Below are positions 52,601 through 64,000 of a stretch of 64,000 nucleotides of DNA, piece after piece. Each line of letters starts with the position of its first letter. Position 1 is the stretch's first letter. Made by a program: the position numbers and the translations under genes. Below the pieces are notes generated by a model. The model saw nothing but the letters and a program-made list of their open reading frames with translations, ran no database searches and was not told the DNA's origin. Origin of the DNA: Bryoerythrophyllum caledonicum (lineage: Eukaryota; Streptophyta; Bryopsida; Pottiales; Pottiaceae); assembly GCA_963971425.1 (NCBI GenBank), contig OZ020516.1:33158199-33222198 (forward strand), written 5' to 3'.

Positions 52601-54882
52601 GAACCTGCTCAAAGAAGGGAGCACGTAGAGAAGGTCTCTCTCCCGCCGCATATCGTGGTGGAGGACGTCGGCGATAAGAAAGATGAGAGTCCTTCAGAAC
52701 CTGCATCTCGGGAGGGGGAGGAGACGATGGACGTCGACTCCGAGAGGGAGGAGATCTCGGGTAACGAAGGAGATGCCAGTATCCCCGACCCCGGGTTCGA
52801 TGACGTCCCGAATTTAAGCCGTGGGAGCGAGGAGCGAGAAGCCGATGTCACACCTGACAACGCCGAGGTCAGCCAGGAAGCTGAGAACCTAGCGGACCGG
52901 CGCACTACATCTGCAGGCGGTGCTACTGCCGAAGGCGATATGTCAGGCGTCACTTCTTACATGGTCCCGGTTCCTATCGAAGCCGAGAAGGAATGTCGGG
53001 CTAAAGAAAACAACGATCCGCCTATCGTTGAGAGGGATTCGCAGCCATCGGAGCCTAGGCTGTCTGAAGAAGAAGCGGCAATGCCTTCGGAGCCTACCGT
53101 ACCTGAAGAAGGAGCGGCAACGCCATCGGAGCCTGTTGTGGCGGACGACGGGGACGAAACGCCTCTCGGATGGACCCAGGTAATGGCTGACCTCACGCTT
53201 GGAGATGGGTTGCTAAACCTACACGGGAACCGAACCCCCGAGGACTTACGATTATTACACGGGGTAAGAACACAACGTAGTCGTGAAGGTTGCCGAGGGA
53301 ATTAATAGACAAAACCGTCCTTTTAACCTATCGCGATATCCGCCTATGTATGCTATGTTGTTTGCTTCCCCTCGAATCCGTGTCATAGAGACTACGCCCC
53401 TAACGACTATAGATTCTTGGTTTTTGTAGGACGGGTTATCGGAACAATGGAGAGAGCGAACTCTAGCGCAAGTCATCGAGGGCGTGATGGAGAAGAAGGA
53501 GTCCATTGTGTATCATCCAGGACTTCTGGAATCGCTCGCGAAACGCGTCCCTGATAACCCACCCCCGTATGAGTGTATGTTGCCCGAGAACCGCCACATC
53601 TGCACGTCTCGGATGCCCGACTGGAATAGAGAGCCCACTCTATGCTTCAAGGCTGCAAGTCACTCTCCGGAGCTGGTCGAGCAAAGTTTGGGTCTTATCG
53701 TCGAGCTTCTGAAGCACAGGTTTAGTTTTTTTACTCTTATCGTCCGATACTTTCCGATTTGCTTCCTCAAGTATAGTTCATGTTCGATATCTTGTGAACG
53801 ATAACCCCTTAATACGATATGACTTGTACTGTACAAATGCACGTATCGTTTGCTAACTCACAGTGTCATTTCTGTCCCGCAGACCCCCTGGCAAGAAACT
53901 CGATGACATTGTAGACGATATGCTCGTCTTCGGCCCGGACAAGAGGAAAGCTGTGACCATATCGCTCAATCGTGCCGACTGGGGCTGCATTCTCCAGGAC
54001 CGGCGAGAGCTCGACGGCTCTCTTATGGACTTCCTACTCCGGCATATCGTATACCGCGCTGACCCGGAGGTACGACGGCACTACGCGTTGACTCACAACT
54101 GGATGTCCAATTGCATGCAGTCGAAAATCGATGACGCAAGCACATGGGACCAAGTCGTGTATTACATCTATCGTACCGTGCGTACCGTATCTCGACTCGA
54201 GGACACACTAGTGGTGCCCTACCAGAACATGGGTCACTGGAGTATATTTGTCGTGGAGGACTCCCAGACGATACAATTCGACACGTGGAATATGCACCGG
54301 GACGAGCGAGCGGGCAACTTTGCGTTTGTGTTGCACATGGCGTGGGCGATGGCGAGGGGTGTTTCGCCAAAGTCGGCCATGTGGAGGAAGTGGCAAGGAC
54401 GGAAGGTGAAGAGGTTGCCGATTCCAAAGCAAGCGTTGTCGTGGGAGTGCGGTTACGTGTCGTGCTTAGCATTCTGGCAGTACCTCGTCATACGTGGGAG
54501 TAGTCCAGTGTCCGATCCGGATTTGCTGAAGAACCACAAATGGCAGGACTGGGCGGGGTCAAAAGCGCGACTGTGGTTAGTTCAGGCGTTCTATCTCGAG
54601 CTTATTTCCCCACCCAATGGGTTTTCTAAGCCTATAGTTGATGTCTGGAGTCCTGTACAGGCATATGTTCTCGCCAGCGAGAACATGGAGGGCGATGATG
54701 AAACCATGGAGATGAGCCCGGAAACAGGAAGGAGGAATACGACGAGGGCTGCTATCGACTTGGGTATCGAGAAGACGATAGCATTGCAGCTCAAGGGATG
54801 TCGTGTGAGGCAGGCTCTCGGCGAAGCACCTAGGGAAGGGGTGAAGAAGCCGGGCACGAAGAGAAAGCCGAAGAAGAAGTAG
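49679..54882 (+). CDS. MULE-borne 1,539-residue protein with C2HC finger and C-terminal C48/Ulp1 protease
   Basis: Five exons, 49,679-51,723, 51,884-52,281, 52,377-53,263, 53,430-53,719 and 53,883-54,882, all with GT-AG introns, sum to 4,620 bases with no stop. A putative zinc finger has C79, C82, H94/H97 and C100 (FHCPYCKEVGQKHRINLHL). Next is a long Arg/Ser/acidic region with two tandem ~95-residue modules, each starting RGASSSRASR, then an Arg/Glu-rich coiled part and an acidic exon 3 with SEP repeats. Exons 4-5 form the cysteine protease: His1325 in MGHWSIFVVED, Asp1340 in FDTW, Gln1390 and Cys1396 in KQALSWECGYVS, the His-Asp-Gln-Cys order of SUMO/ubiquitin-like proteases. The tail is Lys-rich (KKPGTKRKPKKK), a likely nuclear localisation signal. 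A 5' UTR intron (about 49,331-49,669) is plausible. The role in transposition is unknown; desumoylation or anti-silencing are possibilities by analogy with Kaonashi/VANDAL. Confidence 0.88.
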
Positions 54883-55291
54883 GCTCAGAGCTTCTTCTTC
54901 TTGTATTTTATATGTACGATAGGTTAGGCTCAGACATATCGTCCGACGATAGGTGTGTATACATTCATTTTCCGATCAAATACCGGACGAGTCTGTACTG
55001 TATATTCCATAATGTACAAGAATGTGTTGGTAATGAAATGATCGCGAAGATGTCTTTCTATCCTGGCTATCGTTTATCTATGCATTATAATGTGTATTTG
55101 TCCTACCAATCCTGTTTGTATCCTGTCGAGGACTATACCTCCCGCGATAAGAACTATAGGAGCGAGAGCAGTATACCTCTTCCGATAAGATGAACATATG
55201 TAGGAGAGGACGATGGACCGCAATATGGCAACCCGATAACGCGGTGGCGTTATCGGATCTCTAAATTTAGAATATAGACTACTGGCTATGC

Positions 55292-57479
55292 TTACTGCGT
55301 AAGGTTCTCGGGAGCACGAGCCGAGGAATGTCGGTAACCTCGCGAATCTAAGAAATTGCGCAGTCTTTGAAGCCTCATTCCGAGCCCGTCTCGGTTACAA
55401 GGGAGGGAATGAGCAATCTGCTGCAGTGGATGAAGCATGCCGGCATCAATATCTGCCTCGATTCTGGACAATGTCGCATCCATACTTCGTAACCCGGCGT
55501 CCAAGTGCCGCGCCAGTATCGGTTGCCGATACGCCTTATCGAGGAGCTTCAAAATGAGTTGGTGCATGCGGTCGAAGTCATCTGACCACACACTTCCCAG
55601 TTCTCGTGTTGGCGATGTGTCGAAACATACATCTCGGTCACATGATCTTGAAGGCAAGATATCGTTGGCGTCGATATCGAGAACAGGCCGTAGGATTTCC
55701 GATCTCTGGTCGTTGGAGAGCAGGAGATTTGTCATACCTCCTTGGGCCGTGCCGCGTAGAGAGCCAAGGTATCGGGCAATCTTGCCCGAGGCGAGGTCGG
55801 GTCTCGTTAACTCGAGTACTTTAACTTGATGCTTGCAGATGTTCCCTTTCTGGGAATACACACACTCGCAGACGGCCCACTCTGTGCAGGGATTGTATAC
55901 AGCGTACGCAATGTGACCTCGTTTCGAAGACCTAACCAAAGCCGGTCCTCCAATATACATTGGCAATACGACGTTCTCGTTTGGGATCGAATTGGCTTGA
56001 ATAATGGAGTTTACCATAATCTGCCTCAACTTCTTGTTCTTCACGAACCCGTTCTGTTTACTCCAGTCGGTGTAGTCATATTTCTCAATGACATTCCCAG
56101 TGAGCTCATAGATAAGCCAGTCCATCCGTCGGCCGATAAGCTTCCTTTTCGACTGTCGCAAGACGGATTTCATGTTCGAATGGAATGACTCTATCGCAGC
56201 TGTGGTATCCTGGCCCGCATGAGGGATCTTTCTGTCTCCCACTACCCACATATGGATTTTCGGCATCCATTCCTTGTCAAAATACTTCCAGTACTCCTTT
56301 GCATCTGGAATGCGTGCCTTTGCCTCCATATAGACGTGTTGAACCCACTCTAACAACGTCCAGATCCTCGTAGGAGGTCCTCTCGTAGCAGGGTCATCGC
56401 AATCACTTGGTGTCTCAGACATGTACATAAGATCCCCTACAGTACGCAATGCAGCAGCTCTCGTCTCCATGTCTTTCAACTTCGCACAAGCGTTCTTTTG
56501 CCAGGCTCGACGCACGTGCCACAAGCATAGGAACAAAAACGACCGAGGCCAAACTTCCCTGCGATAAGTAAAAACACGATAACCCATCAGATAACCCGGC
56601 ACGATACGAGAAAGCCGGAACGCCGATATGTCGTATCATCCCGACCTGAACCTGACGTACAAAAGGCAAGATATGAAACCAGAGGGGGTATTCTGTGAGT
56701 CTCTATAGTTTCTTACCGGAGTGAGTTGATCTCGTTATCGGCGTCGTCGAGTACGAATGCTGTAGGTCTCCATCTTGGGTTGATTTGCTCTAGCTTCTCT
56801 TTTAGAGCGTGCATCCAAGGCACTAGATCACTTTGTTTTGATCTCGCGGTGATTATAAAGGCGACGGGCACGCCATTCCTCCAGTCGTCGAACACCATCA
56901 TCGTGAATAGAGGGTACTGTAAACAATAGGAAATATTAGTACTAGAAGATACGAATCGATGTAGCAGAAGTTCGTAGATAGGATGAGTAGACACATTCAG
57001 AGCGAATCGTAAAGGCGCATACCTTCTTGTTGTTTGTAGCGAAGGTCCCGTCTATCGCAATAATGCTATCGTGCCCATAGTTGAGCATCATCCGCAGCTG
57101 AAAGGGGGTCTGAATCACCGGGGTCATGATCAGGAAGACCATGGAGGTCATCAACAGCGGACTTCGTCTCCCTCTCGACCTCAATATTCCACCTCAGATC
57201 TTTCCAAGTTAGCAAACCAGGTGGAGGCTTATGTAATGCATCACGCATCCTAAGAACCTCGTGACCATGCTTCATGAGGTACCGAGCGTGCGGGCCTTCT
57301 CGGATAGCTGTATCTAGATCTTGCACACCCTCCTCACGCACACCAGCAGGCTTCTTTCGACCCTGCCGCCTCCATCCTCTCGCTGCCACCCCGTTATCGG
57401 CTCCACTCCGAACTGGTACCTCACTTGCATCCACACCTGGGAAGACCGGCGGCAGGAGATTCAGATCCAGGAACTCCAT
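55292..57479 (-). CDS. MULE transposase with SWIM zinc finger
   Basis: Transposase of the MULE superfamily. Exons on the minus strand: 57,479-57,180, 57,109-57,023, 56,916-56,717 and 56,558-55,292, giving 617 residues. The core shows TPFQLRMMLNYGHDSIIAID with GTFATNNKK (first Asp), then FTMMVFDDWRNGVPVAFIIT, RPTAFVLDDADNEINSLR (second Asp region) and TTAAIESFHSNMK (Glu). A SWIM finger follows, CEWAVCECVYSQKGNICKHQ-like (C-x-C-x(n)-C-x-H, about 55,835-55,880). The last two introns (57,022-56,917 and 56,716-56,559) are clear. The first, 70 bases at 57,179-57,110, is inferred because the frame shifts by one there; the alternative is a one-base indel, since the skipped DNA reads protein-like (MVFLIMTPVIQTPFQ). 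The gene converges on the Ulp1 gene. Confidence 0.85.
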
Positions 57480-57611
57480 TCCCGCTGCCTATCGGTGACA
57501 CTCTACTCTCCCGCGAGCACAACAAATGGCGCCGCAATGAACACGGGCTGGGGAGACGTTGCAAGCCGAGTCCAACATAAATCATCTACATCATATCCGC
57601 TCCTCGGATTG

Positions 57612-57925
57612 CCCGGATGATACTGGCTTATCGGCGGCGGAGGGCGGGTGGATGGGTCCCACCGGTACACGTGGGCGTGGATCCGTTCCTAGGCCGATAG
57701 CCGATATGGTGTTATCGGGTCTCGGGGTCTGCGCCGATAGCAGGGGCGGGCAGGCGCTTATCGGGATGGATCGGGCAGGGATCTCGGAAAGGGCGAGAGG
57801 CGCTGGAAGGAAAAGACGCGGACAAGGGGGCGGAAAGATGCTTTTGGGGGACGGCCGCGGGAGACGGAAAGAAGACCAAAACAGGGCCTGACAGCCCGAA
57901 CACGGATTGAACCTAGTGAGCGGGG
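57612..57925 (-). repeat. Right terminal inverted repeat of the MULE (314 bp)
   Basis: Reverse complement of 48,595-48,908, the same length and apparently identical. It carries the same six CCGATA/TATCGG hexamers. Confidence 0.95.
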
Positions 57926-57932
57926 AACTAAT
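57926..57932. repeat. Right target-site duplication of the MULE
   Basis: AACTAAT, matching 48,588-48,594. The pre-insertion site would read CTTGAACTAATCCCGCAGG. Confidence 0.75.
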
Positions 57933-60900
57933 CCCGCAGGTTCAAATTTGGCCCCATCGGCGGAGATTTCTGCAAGCCCTTCAATCTCGCCGAGCTGGAA
58001 CATAGACACTTACGGCGCCATGATCCTCTCGAACTGTCATTTACATGTCCTTATGTCCGAGGTTCTCTTTCCAAATCGGCAGGCGATCTCTTGCCACAAT
58101 CAACGACAACAGCAACTCCTCATTGCACTCGTGTATTTATTAGAGACTTGAATTTGTGAACCTAACTCATGCTCCAAATCCATTTACTAACGCTGAATTT
58201 CCCATTTGCCATCTAGAATGTGACGATTAGAAACTATTAACACTCTAGTCATGCAAAGATTGACTCATGTTCGGAAATTCCTCTCCAGTTATCGGCAGCA
58301 ATCCGTCCATGTTGTTATCAAGGTGCATGTCTCTACAAAGGTGAGAAGGCGACATGCTTGTACTTCTAAGCCAAACTTGTAAGCACTAGACATTTTTCCA
58401 AGCCAAACTCGTATGCAAGACGTTGGTGGCATGCATGAACCTTGTTAAGGAGTATGAATCTTCCCAAAAAAAATTATAATTAGTTGGTATATCTCCTCAA
58501 GAGTCTTCATTTTACATTCACTTGTCGTTGAGGAAATAGGTTGCAAAATTGTGGTACTATCTTAGAATCATCAGCAAAAATCTCTAAACCTTGAAAGTGT
58601 TGCTTTGAGGTGAAATCAGTGAACAAGGCTCTTGTCCACACATTTGAAAATGAAACCTTCAAATGAATGAATTGGTGGAGCAAAAATCTTGTAGCAAACC
58701 AATCTTGTATTATGTTTCAAATGGGCGAGTTTCTCCAAGTAATGAATCTCTAAGGTTGGGTGGCATAACGGGAATTGAAGTGAGCTACCTTGACTGCAAA
58801 AATATGGATTTTTGGAAGTCCCCTAAGTCCCCTACGTCCACAATTTGGTGTTCATTAACTCACTTCATTGCAAACTAGGTGGATGATCTTAAATATTTAG
58901 GCTTTAAGATTTACATAAATTATATCATCATATCATGAAATTGATATTTGGTATTGCAGCAAAAAGTGTAGATTCAATGTCAAAATTATTTTGACTCTAG
59001 ATTTATCATTTCATATTGACCCTCAATATAAGGATTTTTCATGAGCTTGGGATCCCTATGTTCGTCAGGTGAAGTTGCACTATCATAAAGTTTCAACACC
59101 TTTCAATCAAATTTTAGACCAAAATCATTTTCCATATGTATGAAATACAAAATAGTGTGTGGTATTGTATATGTCGGTGTTACCACTTTCCATAGTGTCT
59201 ACCCTCGAAAGGGGGCAGTAGTTCCCATCCACTTCTCTTTGTCTTTTTGGGCATTGATATAGTGTTAGGAACTGACAGACACTTTATTCACACCGACCTT
59301 TTTTGAAGGCCGGAGTTCTTACTACTACTACTACAATAACTACTACTATGTCGATGTTCATTGTATGTGAGTGTATTTGGTAAATTTGACAATGTATTCT
59401 ACGGTGTTCCAAGAGTTTTCTCTCCAAATCATGATATAATTTTTAAAAAGTATGTGTAAACTAATTGTGTTTACAATCTAAATTGGACCATTATTGTTGC
59501 AAAACAACGCATTTCATAATGTTTGAAAATGTTATGTTTCATTCCCATTTTGCAATAGCTTCATTCATGTGACAAGTTTTGTGACGAGTCAATACTTTGA
59601 GAGGTTGCGAGACATGCAAATTTAGATTGAGACTCTACTGCAACAAGCCACAGTGAAGCTCTAAGGCGGATGTCACAAGCATTGCCATTGCTGTCCAAAA
59701 TCACAATGTTTTTTTCCTTTTCGATAAAACTTATATTTGAGTGGTGAATAAGAATGAAATATTGTACTAATATACATTGTTTGATGTAGTGATATATGAT
59801 ACAATAAAATGGCTTTTTAAACAATCTCTATTTCATTCAACTTTTTCTAAATGCTTTGAAATGTTTTGAAACACTCGGGTTTTGAAACGGGGCATGCAAC
59901 TATCGGTAGAACCACTCAATACCACCAACTTCTATACCATTCCTAAATTCAGGGATGAAATCTAGGTTGGAATTTACATGACTTATGCATTGATTTAGAA
60001 TTCATAAGTGATGTAATGATAACTTACATTTCTTCTTTTAAATCCATGAAGAGTGTAGAAGTTGGTGATATTGGGTAGTTCTACCTTACCTTTATCATTC
60101 AGATAAGTTATAGCTGAGCATGACGCGAGCGGATAAAGGTTGTACAAACTATGCAAAAGTGATACATCAAGAGATGTTATAAACTTAGGGGCAATTTACA
60201 TCTAGATGGTTAGGGCTAGAGCCCAAAGAATTCCCGAGTTTTGACTGGAATAAAGAATTGGTACCCCGGAAATGGGTTTACATCAAGCAAAATGTGGGTT
60301 GTGGCCCAAAGTTTTTTCCGTGGATGAGAAATCTAGTTGGAATCCTACATGGCAAATTTGAATAGTGTTTTACAGAACTTAAGGAGACTTATTTCCTACA
60401 ACCTCTAGGAGGTTGTATTTCTGGAAGGCCAGTAGAGTATTTTTCAAAACCTATTTCAGCCAATCATTTATAATATTTTAATGCTGACATTCACTGCTAA
60501 CATTCACTGCTCAAGTTTACAGTTACTACTGACATTTACTACTGAAATTACATTTACATTTTTGTAAATTAAATTCATTTGGAAACTTCACAAATTTCTT
60601 TTGAAGATGTAATCTATCCGTACTACAAATTCTTTCACTATGGGGTAGTTCTCAAAAGAGCCCATTTTCATATAACTACTTAGAAATTCAACCCAAGTAC
60701 ACAATGGCCACAACCCTTCTATTTGGGTTTACACCTAAACTTTGGGCCACAACCCACTTAGAACTCCCTTGTTTGGTGGAAGGTACCCCGATTACAATGG
60801 TTTCATCCTTCAAGGGGGTACCACTTGTGTCTACGGGCTCCAACCCAAACCTTCAGGTGTAAACAGCCCCTTAGCAGAGGTTACACATGAGCAAAGGATA

Positions 60901-63563
60901 AAAGTTGATAGAGGTTACACATTCATATTTTAGTGGAAATTATAACTTAAACCCTAGATGGACGTATCTTAGTTTGGGCATGTTCCTATAATTTGAAAAT
61001 AATCACTTTTCAAAGAAATCTTTTATACTAGATTGTCACTAAAAAAATCTTCATGGGGATGTTTTCAAAATATTTTTGGACTCATGCTTGGGTTGGAAAG
61101 TTATTAGCCTTCAAAGTTCAAATGGGGACTTTGGGCAACTCCAAAAAATTTGCTACAAGTTTCTATTGGCATTAAGAGACTTATATTGCAAAAGGTTGTA
61201 CAGATAAATAATAATATTTTCTTAGTTATTTGTAAAAAAACAAACAAATCATGTCTTTTATGTAAGAAAGAGATTTAACCCAAGTCCAACGTACCCACAC
61301 ATTATTGGCCATGGTATCAAAAAAACTTCTTTTTTTCCAAATAAAAATTAGAAATTCTATTGCCTTTACTTTTTTTTCCCTCTACTACAAGATGTGGTGT
61401 AAAGCTTCTTATTGACCATTTGAATTCTAAGCATAATACATAATTAGTTCAGACCAAAGTAAAATGTGTAATGACGATTCTCGAACCTCCACTCCTTGCA
61501 CAATTTTCTTAATACGCTACACCCATTTTCTACCTCTAAAAATTGGTGTCCATGAAACTAATATCATGTTCAATATGATGGTGTGAAATTTAGACCTTTT
61601 GGAGTGCAAATATTTCACACCAAGTGAAGTCAAAGTTTGCTGAACCTCTCATTGCAGGGAAGGAAACAAACATTTTTCTCTACTTCAAACACAATAATTT
61701 ATAAATCCATGCGGTCCAAGTTTGTGAGCATGTTACTTATGAAGTCTTAATGACAATCCTACGATTCAAATTGGAAATAAAAGATTTTTTTAACCTTCTC
61801 CACTCTTTACAAATAAAGTGTTTTAGGAGTGAAATCGTCAAGGAACTTGAGGGGTTGACTGATTATAACTTTTCTAAGAATGAGTGTAGTTCTGAGGGCT
61901 TTTTTTTTTGGCAATTTGGAGCCAAATGACGATTTTTTCCCCAAAAAAATAATATTCCCAAAGAAGTGAGAAAATTATGATTTTATACTGCCAAAATTAC
62001 ATTGATGGCCGTTTCCATATTGCCATATTGCTACTAGTGAATAATTGGGACTCCATCCTGTCACAAAAAAGATGTTCAAATCAATGTTCATGGAGATGGA
62101 TTCTCAAAAAAGACATTTATGGAGAAATTTTGGGTTTGTATGATTCCAGGAGAAACTTTGTGTCGCCACATGTGTGGTCTCTAAAGAATTTGTGTCGCCA
62201 CTCTAGCTAAAACTGTGAAACGAAAAAGAAAGCCCTGGTAAGTTCCTCACAGATTTGGAATTGAGAGTATACACATCCAGAGACTAAAAAGTGGTTGCGT
62301 GGTCACTAATTTCAGGGCTCCACACACAAAGTCCCATAAATTCCAGTCCACAAGCCCCCCAGACCCCATGTGCAACAGTCACAAAAACTCGAAAGCGCTG
62401 CCTAAAAGACCAGACTCGCCGGAACCCAAAATTATTCATCCCCATCCACCACCGATCGTTTTCATCCACTCCCACAACTACACTAATTTTGGTATTTAGT
62501 GTTTGAGACACTAATTACAAACTCTATCATTGTATCTCAACAAAGCTGATAACATAACATCACTAAATGTCAACATAAATACAGAGAATGTAACTTTGGA
62601 CTTTTACTCCCTATATATTTAGTGTTATTAATAAATAAATAGTTTGCAAAAATTTGAGAAATAACAAATATTTCAAAATGTACAAAATAAGATAAAGAAT
62701 TCTTTTGGTTGAAATGTAACACTAATTTTCTAGAGAAATATAACTAGAGTTATGTGGTGAAGAGAGGTTATAACATTAAATGTAGTGTTAACACTAAATC
62801 AGTGTGGTATCTTCATCAGTTCCTTCAACTATACCATTCATCTAGTGTTTTATCAGTTCACCCACGCCTCTTCATCCATTAAACCCCTGAAACTTCATCC
62901 ATTTCTCGGTCACCCTCATCCCACCATCCATTTCCACATTCATCTATTTCACATCGCATCTCCGCCAAACAAACCTCGAAAACAACAAGAGCACTAAACC
63001 GTATGCTTCAAGTCAGGCGGAAATTGGTGGACCACAAAAGGTTAAGCAAACCCCGGATATTCCATTCAACCCCCTCACCAGGAAGTCCGCCTGTATCCCT
63101 CTCAAACTGCCACAGTGTCACCCAGATTTCTCCCCAGTATCACACCAATATCACCCAAGTATCACGTTTTGTTATCCAGGTGCTACCAAGAGTTGGAGTT
63201 TGTACCTGGCTAATTCATCTTCTGCTTCTTTGAGTTTCTGTGGTTTTTGTGTAATTCGGAGGGTTTACGCTGGGTCGCCGTGCTAGTTCGTCCCCTGCCT
63301 CCGCGATTTGTGTGGGTTTGTGAAATCTTTTTGAGTAGTTGTGATGGGGTTTTATTGAGTTGATGCGAGGGTGAAGCCCTCACGGTTTGCGTCTTGCACC
63401 CACTCTTTAGGCTAGGCACTTTGTTTTTCCTCGGTTTGATAGGCTTTTTTGTGGAGTAGAATTTCTGTACATACGCGCACTTGTTTGGATTTCTCTGTGT
63501 TGTTTGTTTGCGAGTATCTTAGTGTGTTTTCATTCTTGTTCTTTTCCTTTTTCTGTCTCCAAT
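57933..63563. other. Repeat-rich intergenic region, no recognised gene
   Basis: No open frame here shows a protein family motif. The region includes a hAT-like MITE (60,184-60,874), a dispersed repeat shared with 41.1-42.6 kb (about 61,080-62,110) and TTTAGTGTT-type short repeats at about 62,470-62,810. The last few hundred bases (from about 63,190) become G/T-rich and probably belong to the leader or promoter of the gene starting at 63,564. Confidence 0.6.
60184..60874. mobile_element. hAT-like MITE, about 690 bp
   Basis: The left end CTTAGGGGCAATTTACATCT is matched inversely by AGGTGTAAACAGCCCCTTAG at 60,855-60,874. Inner parts are also inverted: GTGGGTTGTGGCCCAAAGT near 60,295 against ACTTTGGGCCACAACCCAC near 60,740. 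No coding capacity is visible and the target duplication was not resolved. Confidence 0.65.
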
Positions 63564-64000
63564 ATGCTGCCTGGATATGTTTGTCCTCGTGGCGAGGAGC
63601 CAAGTCTGGTGATTGGCACATCGTTCAGTGGTCCTGGGACCTCTGAACCATGCACAAGCAATCCAGGCAGCAGTGTCTGTCCTGTACGTATCTCACCCCC
63701 GCCGTCGCTTCCATTAATTGTTCCGGAAGCTCAACAATTCCTGCCCGTCTTCGTCCCACACTTGCAGGATGGGCGCATTCCAGACCCGGAGCAGTTTCTG
63801 CTCCACATCGCCGCTGCCCAGCTCGCGTTATCGGCGGAGGATCAGCAGGCGCTTCTGGAGCTTCAAGCGCGCTCCTCCTTCATCAGTCTCAGCCCGGGTG
63901 CGCACCCTACGAATAGGACCGCCGCGCGGCCCAAGCAGGCCGCCGCGCAGCACAAGAAGACCACCGCGCAACGCAAGAAGGCCGTCGCGCAGCGCAAGAT
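63564..64000 (+). CDS. N-terminal part of an unrecognised protein with 7-residue basic repeats
   Basis: From the ATG at 63,564 the frame stays open for 145 codons to the window edge, so this is the 5' part of a longer gene. It begins MLPGYVCPRGEEPSLVIGTS, continues Pro/Ser-rich, then has PEAQQFLPVFVPHLQDGRIP and an Ala/Leu/Gln-rich helix (LLHIAAAQLALSAEDQQALL). It ends in a basic Ala-rich tandem repeat of about seven residues (AAAQHKKTTAQRKKAVAQRK), encoded by a 21-base unit with period visible from about 63,930. The GC-rich codon usage contrasts with the AT-rich flank and supports a real exon. I do not recognise the family. Lys/Arg repeats suggest nucleic-acid binding or nuclear targeting, but that is a guess. 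No splice donor is evident before the edge. Confidence 0.55.
   Translation, partial: MLPGYVCPRGEEPSLVIGTSFSGPGTSEPCTSNPGSSVCPVRISPPPSLPLIVPEAQQFLPVFVPHLQDGRIPDPEQFLLHIAAAQLALSAEDQQALLELQARSSFISLSPGAHPTNRTAARPKQAAAQHKKTTAQRKKAVAQRK

Larger units (their letters stand above)
48595..57925. mobile_element. Complete Mutator-like element (9.3 kb) carrying a Ulp1-protease gene
   Basis: The element has 314-bp terminal inverted repeats (48,595-48,908 and 57,612-57,925) and a short target duplication. It carries two convergent genes with canonical introns: the Ulp1-containing protein (plus, 49,679-54,882) and a MULE transposase (minus, 57,479-55,292), with 409 bases between their stop codons. MULEs with Ulp1-like genes are known in plants (Kaonashi group), and VANDAL MULEs carry related DUF1985/Ulp1 genes. 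The identical-looking repeats and open frames suggest a young, possibly active copy. CCGATA/TATCGG hexamers are very frequent throughout. Confidence 0.93.

Overview
This is nuclear DNA of a land plant (streptophyte). The evidence is many short GT-AG introns, a plastid-type DEG2 protease, a CCT-motif regulator, plant-telomere-like TTTAGGG tracts inside introns, and several plant DNA-transposon types (MULE, hAT-like MITEs, a Helitron relic). I cannot name the species. The mix would suit a seed-free plant, but nothing here decides it. A 200-base run of N shows a draft assembly.

Layout. 1-14.3 kb is gene-dense: DEG2 (minus, cut by the left edge), a TRMU/MnmA-type tRNA 2-thiouridylase (plus), an NDUFAF5-type methyltransferase (minus) and a ubiquilin/DSK2 gene (plus, with the N gap). 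DEG2 and TRMU are divergent, TRMU and NDUFAF5 converge, and NDUFAF5 and DSK2 are divergent. 14.3-17.8 kb is a non-coding spacer with a Helitron helicase relic, a 108-bp tandem duplication and a MITE. 17.8-21.8 kb is a second, complete DSK2 gene in the opposite orientation, so the two copies form a large tail-to-tail inverted duplication whose 3' flanks also match. 22-27.6 kb is AT-rich, with hAT-like MITEs and no gene I recognise.

27.7-38.8 kb holds two divergent, decayed transposon-type genes. On the minus strand is a MULE-type transposase with a SWIM zinc finger. On the plus strand is a multi-exon gene with a ParB-like DGNHR motif followed by a C-terminal domain resembling N6/N4 DNA methyltransferases. 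Both read through in one consistent frame once a few TGA/TAG codons and one 2-bp insertion are allowed for. An upstream non-coding stretch of the second gene carries three ~273-bp tandem repeats, each with an 18-bp palindrome. A near-perfect 780-bp foldback element with Tc1-like ends lies just beyond.

43.9-47.6 kb is an intact six-exon CCT-motif gene. 48,595-57,925 is a complete Mutator-like element with 314-bp terminal inverted repeats that look identical, and a 7-8 bp target duplication. It encodes a 1,539-residue protein ending in a C48/Ulp1 cysteine protease and, converging on it, a MULE transposase. The hexamer CCGATA/TATCGG is strikingly frequent in this element, which recalls the self-recognition motifs of VANDAL anti-silencing systems. 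58-63.5 kb is repeat-rich and apparently gene-free. A new reading frame with 7-residue basic repeats begins at 63,564 and runs off the right edge.
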